Assembly (NCBI GenBank): GCA_003445095.1
Contig: DLVS01000601.1
Span: forward strand, 1 to 10,595
From: Verrucomicrobiales bacterium
Lineage (GTDB): Bacteria; Verrucomicrobiota; Verrucomicrobiia; Limisphaerales; UBA9464
Direction of reading: 5' to 3'
Length of the DNA stretch: 10,595 nt
Position numbers and translations under genes: made by a program. Below, in pieces: positions 5,985 through 10,595 of this stretch. The notes beneath the pieces are model-generated. The model searched no databases, was not told the DNA's origin, and was given only the letters and a program-made list of their open reading frames with translations. Numbering within the stretch: the first letter of the stretch is position 1; each line of letters opens with the position of its first letter.

Positions 5985-8243
5985 TCACGGCGCCGGCCAG
6001 TTCAAATGCCGATGGAGAAAGTCAAACGTTCCCACGCCGTGGATCGAGTGCGGGCCGTCGAAGAATTCGATCTCCGTCCGCTCGACCAATCCCAATTTCA
6101 CGTACATGCGGCGAGTCTTGGCGAACTCGTACGCGACCCATTCGTCCGGCGCGACTCCATCGTCGTGACCTCGCTCCACCATGAACGGTCGAGGCAAGAT
6201 CAGCCAGGACAGTTCGGCGTAGTTGAACGTGTTGCCCAGATTCCATTCCGGCATGTCGTACTCGCCCGTCCACAAGTAGCTATACGGCGACCGCGCCGAG
6301 ACGTTTTTCCAAATCCACTCATTGTAGTCGGCCGAGCAGATGCTCAGGCAGTAGCGGTCCACCAGCACCGGAACTCGCATGGCGGTTTTGCCACCGTAGC
6401 TCAGCCCGTAGAACGCAATGCGTTTTGGATCCACAAAATCGAGTGACGCCAGCCAGTCGGTAATGACTTCGTGCTGGCGAACGATGAACGACCAGAGTGT
6501 CAAACCGAGCGGTTGCGCCTGACGCAACACCTGACGGAAACGCGTGTTGCCAATGTACGGGTTCTGCGGCGCGAATGTGACGAAGCCCCGTTCGGCCAGG
6601 CGCAAGCCATACTGATGATAGTACTGACTGGCCACCGCCGGGTCCGACACATCGACCGGACGTCCCTCCAGGCCGTGCTGGCAAACAACCACTGGGCGGC
6701 GCTCGCCGGGCTGGATGTTGGTCGGCACACAGAGAATTCCATAGGCAAAGACATCCGGATGAACATCGAGAACGACCTCGTATCGTCGCACGCCATTCGT
6801 CTCGCCTAAGAAGCGAGTCCGGGGATTCGGTGGAAGAGACGCGGGCGGGATCACGCCCACCACATTGGACCGGAAGTATTCCCGGTAAGCCGTGACGGAG
6901 TCCGTAAATGCTCCGAGATTCTTCAAGTCAGCCCGCTTCCAGAATTCTCGCCGGGTAAACTCGCTCTCGCGCATCAACCATTGGGTGTCGTCCAGAATTT
7001 GACGGTATTGCCGGAGCGTCCGCGCGGCCGGGTCGGGCAGAGTCCCAGTGACTTGTGGAGCTGAGCCGGGCTTCAAGTCGGAGGCAGGATTTGCACCCGT
7101 CAGCGCCAGCACAAAGCGATTCACTTCGTCAACCAATCGGTCGGACGCGATGCCACTGCGACCCAACGGCGCGGCTCCAGAGATTTTCTGGAGGCGCTCG
7201 TATTCCTGAGAGATCGCCAGTTCATCAGGCCGGCCAAGGCGACCGGGTGCTCCACCGTTCGCATCGGTGTGGACCGCGTTGGGATACTTCCCGGTGTCGA
7301 GCCACAACCATCGTGGGGCTATCAACGCACCGATCTCCGCGTCACCAAACTCGCGCAGGAGCCCGAAGACATTGCGATAAATCGGCTCCTCCCAAAGTCG
7401 TTCGCGCGGACCAAAATAGCCGCTCACATAAGCGGCACTAAAACGCGGGTCTGCGGCCGCGGCGTACAGCGCGACCAAACCTCCTTCCCCGTAGCCGATA
7501 ATTCCCAAAGGAGCCTTTCGAGTTCCTTCGAGCCAATCCGCCGCCGCGAAAACCTTCTGAAGCTCGTAGGCGATGGGTGTGCGACCCATTTCGTATCCTG
7601 CCCGCCAGAGCGTCTCGCGTTGGCTGTGCTTCACCGAACGCACTCCCGGATTCCCGGCGAACCGCTCGCCGCGATCGATCAGCGAAGGCACGATCACTCG
7701 ACAACCTTGCTCGGCGCAACGCCGTGCGAACTGTTCCTCGGGACTCAATCCGGGCGCAAGTCCGGCAATTTGCTCCGGCGTCCAGTCGCAGTCCGGCAGC
7801 GCGATCACGTCCCCTTTCACTTCGCCCTCGGGCACCAACAATAATCCTTCGCCTTCGACGCCCCGAAACACATTCCAAGTCACCGCGAATATTCGGTAAC
7901 CGTTGCCACGGCCTATTTCAGTCGAACCAACAACGTTGTTCGTGGCCGGCGCGACGAACTTCAAGACCACCGGATCGCGAACATCCGTAAGTCCGAGCAA
8001 TTCTCGGAAGCGAGCCCGATTCTTGTCGAAGCGGTGAAGCGGATCGCCGTCGGCTTGCCAGTATTGGGCGCGATTCGTGATCGACGCGGCGGTGGCGCGC
8101 TCCAAGTAACGACTGATGCCACCCACCATGGCGGCGGCGAAATCGTTGGTGTCGGTAAGTTCGCGAGTACCGGCAAAGGGCTCGGCCGCGAGCGCCAACG
8201 CCGGGAGCATCGAGAATACGAACAGCCTTCCGACTAGGTGCAT
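5985..8243 (-). CDS. Exported double-module alpha/beta hydrolase (acetyl xylan esterase/dienelactone hydrolase-like) with one degenerate module
   Basis: The ATG at 8243 gives 752 residues beginning with the signal peptide MHLVGRLFVFSMLPALALAAEP. The ATG at 8264 (MIRQSDA before it) is an alternative; neither has a clear ribosome binding site. Module 1 (about 60-390) contains ALPDCDWTPEQIAGLAPG and a nucleophile elbow reading GYGEG (250-254), where Gly252 takes the place of the usual Ser. Module 2 (about 400-752) has the intact elbow GLSYG with Ser615, an acidic stretch GHDDGV (Asp694/Asp695 as candidate acid) and a histidine stretch GPHSIHG (His732 or His735). Only the second module should therefore hydrolyse esters. 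The family in planctomycetes and verrucomicrobia is thought to act on acylated polysaccharides, but no substrate is shown here. The gene converges with the truncated repeat gene (10 bp between stop codons) and lies downstream of the propeller gene on the same strand. Confidence 0.88.
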   Translation of the reverse strand: MHLVGRLFVFSMLPALALAAEPFAGTRELTDTNDFAAAMVGGISRYLERATAASITNRAQYWQADGDPLHRFDKNRARFRELLGLTDVRDPVVLKFVAPATNNVVGSTEIGRGNGYRIFAVTWNVFRGVEGEGLLLVPEGEVKGDVIALPDCDWTPEQIAGLAPGLSPEEQFARRCAEQGCRVIVPSLIDRGERFAGNPGVRSVKHSQRETLWRAGYEMGRTPIAYELQKVFAAADWLEGTRKAPLGIIGYGEGGLVALYAAAADPRFSAAYVSGYFGPRERLWEEPIYRNVFGLLREFGDAEIGALIAPRWLWLDTGKYPNAVHTDANGGAPGRLGRPDELAISQEYERLQKISGAAPLGRSGIASDRLVDEVNRFVLALTGANPASDLKPGSAPQVTGTLPDPAARTLRQYRQILDDTQWLMRESEFTRREFWKRADLKNLGAFTDSVTAYREYFRSNVVGVIPPASLPPNPRTRFLGETNGVRRYEVVLDVHPDVFAYGILCVPTNIQPGERRPVVVCQHGLEGRPVDVSDPAVASQYYHQYGLRLAERGFVTFAPQNPYIGNTRFRQVLRQAQPLGLTLWSFIVRQHEVITDWLASLDFVDPKRIAFYGLSYGGKTAMRVPVLVDRYCLSICSADYNEWIWKNVSARSPYSYLWTGEYDMPEWNLGNTFNYAELSWLILPRPFMVERGHDDGVAPDEWVAYEFAKTRRMYVKLGLVERTEIEFFDGPHSIHGVGTFDFLHRHLNWPAP

Positions 8244-8479
8244 GGCGTCAGACTGCCGAATCATTTCAGGAAGGAAAGCGCGCCGTGCGTTCGAGATACT
8301 CGATCGCCCCCGAAGGCCCATCAACCGGGTAGGGCTGCCGCGCGGCGGCGGCCCCGCGCCTCAAGCGCGGCCTTTCGCACTGGCGCGAGGGAGAAACTCG
8401 ACGCGTCTCGGCGCAAAGCCGGCCCGGAGCTACGCCTGGCAGCGCGCCACCCCTACCCCACAAGAATGGCGCGGCGCGA
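8244..8479. other. GC-rich spacer between the propeller and hydrolase genes
   Basis: These 236 bp show no convincing gene. They contain a run of G+C triplet-like sequence (8338-8352), a small hairpin TCGAG-ATA-CTCGA (8291-8303) and a hairpin CCGCGC-CTCAA-GCGCGG near 8354-8370. No T-tract follows either hairpin on the minus strand, so I do not call a terminator. The composition resembles a decayed repeat, but no second copy lies in the window. Confidence 0.35.
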
Positions 8480-9829
8480 CTACGGTTTAGCCGAGAATGC
8501 CACGACTTTCTCGGGCGTCCGAAAAAGCAGCGTGCCGCCCGATGCAGCGGGCGTAGCGAGGCACGCGTCGCCTAGTTGATTCGTGGCCAAGACTTCGAAT
8601 TTCTCCTGGGCGGCCACCACGTACACTCGCCCTCCTTCGTCAGCGAAATACAAACGTCCTTTCGCCGCGATGGGTGACGCGGTGAACCCTTGGCCACCCG
8701 TTCCGAGCCGCTCGCTGTAGTGGAGTTTTCCGGTGCTCGCATCCCCACAGGTCAGCACACCTTGCCAGTCGCAGCTCCAGAGGTTGCTCCCGATCACGAT
8801 GGGGGTCTGCATATAGCTACCCAGCCGCGGATGACACCAAACCACCGCGGCATTGGTATCCTCAACTCGGGGAGGAGTGACGTCGCCGCGAGCGTCCAAA
8901 CGCACCGCGCGCAAGGGGCGATACTTACCATGCGCGCTGGTGAAGAACGCCATTCCATCAACCACTAACGGCGCTGGTACGGGGATATCGCCACCGCCAC
9001 CCAACCACCAAAGCCGTTTTCCATTCTTGAGGTCGTAACCGGCGACTTCTTTCCAACCATTCAGGACGATTTGACCTTCGTTTAGCGCCAGCGCGGGTGT
9101 GCACCAATTCGCGACTTCTTTCCGTGGCGTGCGCCAGACTTCGCGGCCGTCTGTGACGTCGTAAGCGGCCAAGAATTGTTCGCTCAAGACATCGCACTGC
9201 ACGAAGACGCGGCCATCGTAGAGGATGGGTGAACTGGCGAAGCTCCACTGAAGGTCGGGAACGTCCCAGGGACCGGCGTCCATCTTCCCAAGGTCGCGGC
9301 GCCAAATTCTTCTTCCCTCCAGATCGAAACCGAACAGCCCTTCGGAACCGAGAATCGCGACAAGATGCTGGCCATCGGTCGCCGGCGTCGAGTTGCAGTG
9401 GGACGCCTTCGTGTGCCGTTGCTGACGCGGCACGGCCTCGTGAGCCAGTTGATCCCAAAGCACCGTTCCGTCCGCGAGGTCGAGGCAAAGCAATCGCCAC
9501 TGATGTGGTTCTTTCTCCACATAGGACTCACCCGCTCCATAAATGCCCGTCTTCAACTCGGATTTTGCACCAGGCCGAACCGCGGTGGCCACATACACTC
9601 GATTACTCCAAATAATCGGGCTCGCGTGTCCGAGTCCCGGAATTGGTGTTTGCCAGCGAACATTCTCGCCGCGCTCAAGGTTCCAAGTCTGTGGCAGCAC
9701 CTCCTCTGAGATACCTCGCCCCGACGGACCGCGAAACTGCGGCCAATTGGAGTCGGCGGCGACCGGCAGCGACGCCAACTGTAGGATGCACCAAGCGACC
9801 AAGAAAGAAATGTCCGTCCTAATCCTCAT
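8480..9829 (-). CDS. Exported PQQ-like beta-propeller repeat protein
   Basis: The ATG at 9829 gives 449 residues. This start is supported by AGGTG six bases upstream and begins a good signal peptide (MRIRTD, hydrophobic core, LPVAA, likely cut after residue 25). The mature protein starts with the family hallmark NWPQFRGPSGRGIS (28-41). Propeller blades follow, with repeated strands of the form 'W....G...ASPI....RVYV' and 'LDLADGTVLW', 'YDVTDGREVW', 'YDLKNGKRLW'. Each aspartate-turn-tryptophan motif marks a blade, as in BamB and quinoprotein-like domains. Such planctomycete and verrucomicrobial proteins rarely keep the PQQ-binding and metal-binding residues of true dehydrogenases, and I see no cytochrome CxxCH motif. 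The likely role is a periplasmic scaffold or binding protein; an enzymatic role is not supported. The gene is followed on the same strand by the hydrolase gene after 236 bp. Confidence 0.9.
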   Translation of the reverse strand: MRIRTDISFLVAWCILQLASLPVAADSNWPQFRGPSGRGISEEVLPQTWNLERGENVRWQTPIPGLGHASPIIWSNRVYVATAVRPGAKSELKTGIYGAGESYVEKEPHQWRLLCLDLADGTVLWDQLAHEAVPRQQRHTKASHCNSTPATDGQHLVAILGSEGLFGFDLEGRRIWRRDLGKMDAGPWDVPDLQWSFASSPILYDGRVFVQCDVLSEQFLAAYDVTDGREVWRTPRKEVANWCTPALALNEGQIVLNGWKEVAGYDLKNGKRLWWLGGGGDIPVPAPLVVDGMAFFTSAHGKYRPLRAVRLDARGDVTPPRVEDTNAAVVWCHPRLGSYMQTPIVIGSNLWSCDWQGVLTCGDASTGKLHYSERLGTGGQGFTASPIAAKGRLYFADEGGRVYVVAAQEKFEVLATNQLGDACLATPAASGGTLLFRTPEKVVAFSAKP

Positions 9830-9833
9830 GCGC

Positions 9834-9841
9834 ATCACCTG
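9834..9841 (-). promoter_or_regulatory. Ribosome binding site that decides the start of the propeller gene
   Basis: On the minus strand CCAGGTG precedes ATGCGCATG. The AGGTG element lies directly against the first ATG (9835) but six bases from the second (9829), which is normal spacing, so the second ATG is preferred. It is one of the few recognisable Shine-Dalgarno sequences in the window. Confidence 0.5.
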
Positions 9842-10042
9842 GATATTCGGTCTTCCGGCCTTTGGCCAAGCAGCAAATCCGGAGCTCGCGCATCTGTGCA
9901 TCTGTCCATTTCCGTTCCTCGGTGGTTGGTCTGCTTTCTTCCCACTCGCCGATAGGTTGACCTTTCGGCTGTCAGGCGGGCGAGGCCGCCCGCGCTCCTA
10001 AAGTGCACTTCGAAATTCGGGACCACTGTTGACCGCCGTCCA
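9842..10042. repeat. Spacer with interspersed-repeat remnant and perfect hairpin upstream of the propeller gene
   Basis: I see no gene here. On the minus strand 9891-9930 reads as a piece with core ACCACCGAGGAACGG followed by two GACAGATG/CACAGATG steps. It belongs to the same kind of degenerate intergenic sequence as the Hsp70 spacer. At 9976-9993 a perfect seven-base-pair hairpin (GCGGGCG, loop AGGC, CGCCCGC) lies within a GC-rich motif that I remember as frequent in verrucomicrobial spacers. A promoter for the propeller gene should lie in this stretch, but I could not point to convincing -35 and -10 boxes. Confidence 0.55.
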
Positions 10043-10118
10043 CAACGACCCAAGCTCAGCGACCCGGCGCACGGGAGGCGACGATGGCAACCGCAACGCT
10101 CCCGCCGGGCGCTGCAGC
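10043..10118 (-). repeat. attC-like imperfect palindrome downstream of the YCII gene (repeat copy 1)
   Basis: The first 34 bp (10043-10076) are identical to 10527-10560. The arms GCTCAGCGACCCGGC (10054-10068) and GCCGGGCGCTGCAGC (10104-10118) pair over 14 bases with two single extrahelical bases. The inner arms GGGAGGCG (10073-10080) and CGCTCCC (10097-10103) pair with a third one. The loop is 16 bases. On the minus strand the outer end reads GCTGAGCTTGGGTCGTTG, which resembles the L'-R' half of integron attC sites. The other outer end, near the YCII stop codon, has only a poor match to the expected RYYYAAC core, so the call stays tentative. Confidence 0.5.
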
Positions 10119-10139
10119 GCAGGCCATGTCATAGTGCGC

Positions 10140-10484
10140 TCAACTCTCGGCGTCATACCCAAACTCACGGAGTTCCTGAGAGCAGCGGCAAGCTTTGGCG
10201 ATCTTTGCAGCCCACAAGATGGCGGCTGCGCGTGACGGGAGCTGCAGGATACAGAAGCCGCCGTCAAACTCCTTCGTCTGGGGATAGGTTTCGGTTGTGA
10301 CCGTGCCGTCTGAAGCGACCATGAGTGGTGCGACATCCTCGTTGATACCACCACCGAACACATACACACCTGTAGCCTTCGCCTCGCGTATGACCTCGCG
10401 CGCAGCTTCGCCCACGGCGGCAAAGTCCTCGGCGGGGACTGCCATCGCCCCTGCTGGAAAGGAGATAAGGTATTTCGTCATCAT
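10140..10484 (-). CDS. YCII-related (YciI-like, DGPF-group) small protein
   Basis: The product has 114 residues from the first of two adjacent ATG codons (10484 and 10481). It begins MMTKYLISFPAGAM. The central motif VYVFGGGINEDVAPLMVASDG is followed by TYPQTKEFDGGFCILQLPS, then by the helix AAAILWAAKIAKACRCSQELREF and a tail GYDAES. This order of strands and helices, and the EFDGGF stretch at the place of the DGPF signature, fit the YCII-related family, which are ferredoxin-like-fold cytoplasmic proteins about 100-120 residues long. No catalytic function is firmly known for most members. Some were annotated as sigma-factor-associated or as hydrolase-like, and nothing here decides between these. 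No operon partner is present. The 5' leader of about 40 bp and the flanking 34-bp direct repeats suggest that the gene sits in a gene cassette. No strong Shine-Dalgarno sequence is seen. Confidence 0.85.
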   Translation of the reverse strand: MMTKYLISFPAGAMAVPAEDFAAVGEAAREVIREAKATGVYVFGGGINEDVAPLMVASDGTVTTETYPQTKEFDGGFCILQLPSRAAAILWAAKIAKACRCSQELREFGYDAES

Positions 10485-10526
10485 TCGGTTCTTCGGTGAA
10501 AGTAGGGGCGGTTTGTGTGGCCATCT

Positions 10527-10595
10527 CAACGACCCAAGCTCAGCGACCCGGCGCACGGGACGCAATGATTGCCAACCACGACGCCATGCCGGGTT
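10527..10595 (-). repeat. attC-like repeat upstream of the YCII gene (copy 2, cut by window edge)
   Basis: The stretch 10527-10560 is an exact second copy of the 34-bp repeat. Beyond it the sequence differs from copy 1, but the arm GACCCGGC (10545-10552) again meets a partner GCCGGGTT (10588-10595), which ends exactly at the window edge. On the minus strand the gene-proximal end reads GTTGAGA, six of seven bases fitting the attC core GTTRRRY. It lies 43 bp from the YCII start. Confidence 0.5.

Noticed and set aside
8354..8370. Terminator of the propeller gene
   Set aside because: The stem is six base pairs and is followed on the minus strand by G and C, not by T.
8480..9829. True PQQ-dependent dehydrogenase
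   Set aside because: The product is too short, lacks a cytochrome motif, and starts with the WPQFRGPSG hallmark of non-enzymatic propeller proteins.
10264..10524. Minus-strand frame starting MATQTAPTF just after the attC-like repeat
   Set aside because: It overlaps the YCII gene in another frame and turns into Arg-rich nonsense. Only its start position is tempting, because it lies close to the repeat end.

Overview
This is a GC-rich window with large coding-strand domains and secreted proteins that point to a Planctomycetes-Verrucomicrobia-Chlamydiae superphylum bacterium. Verrucomicrobiota, perhaps a Pedosphaera/Limisphaerales relative, is my best guess. The clues are the WPQFRGPSG-type beta-propeller protein, the double-module alpha/beta hydrolase, the NPADAA-type helical-repeat protein with its LKWPFCVGEAQ tail, and intergenic repeats that read as WTQMDAD or TEATENTDD when translated. 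I recognise all of these from memory; no database search was run.

Layout. Positions 1-1368 (+) hold the 3' part of a divergent Hsp70 gene. Positions 1753-4560 (+) hold a second, longer Hsp70 paralogue with a C-terminal helical extension that I assign to the DUF3731 type. The 384 bp between them are filled with interspersed repeats in inverted orientation and a hexanucleotide microsatellite. At 4676-5314 (+) lies a small secreted jelly-roll-like protein. At 5429-5974 (+) lies the C-terminal end of a helical-repeat protein, apparently cut off and frameshifted at its 5' side. On the minus strand follow a secreted double alpha/beta hydrolase (8243-5985) and, upstream of it, a secreted PQQ-like beta-propeller protein (9829-8480). 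The right end carries another repeat-rich spacer and a small YCII-family gene (10484-10140, minus) flanked by two copies of an exact 34-bp direct repeat. The complete copy can fold into an imperfect hairpin that resembles an integron attC site.

How it fits together. The two Hsp70 homologues very likely work as a pair: they share NBD motifs, but only the second carries the long helical C-terminus. The jelly-roll protein, hydrolase and propeller all carry signal peptides and belong to the exported repertoire usual in this superphylum; no common substrate can be read from the sequence. The YCII gene looks like a mobile cassette. No CRISPR array, tRNA, rRNA, transposase or integrase gene was seen.
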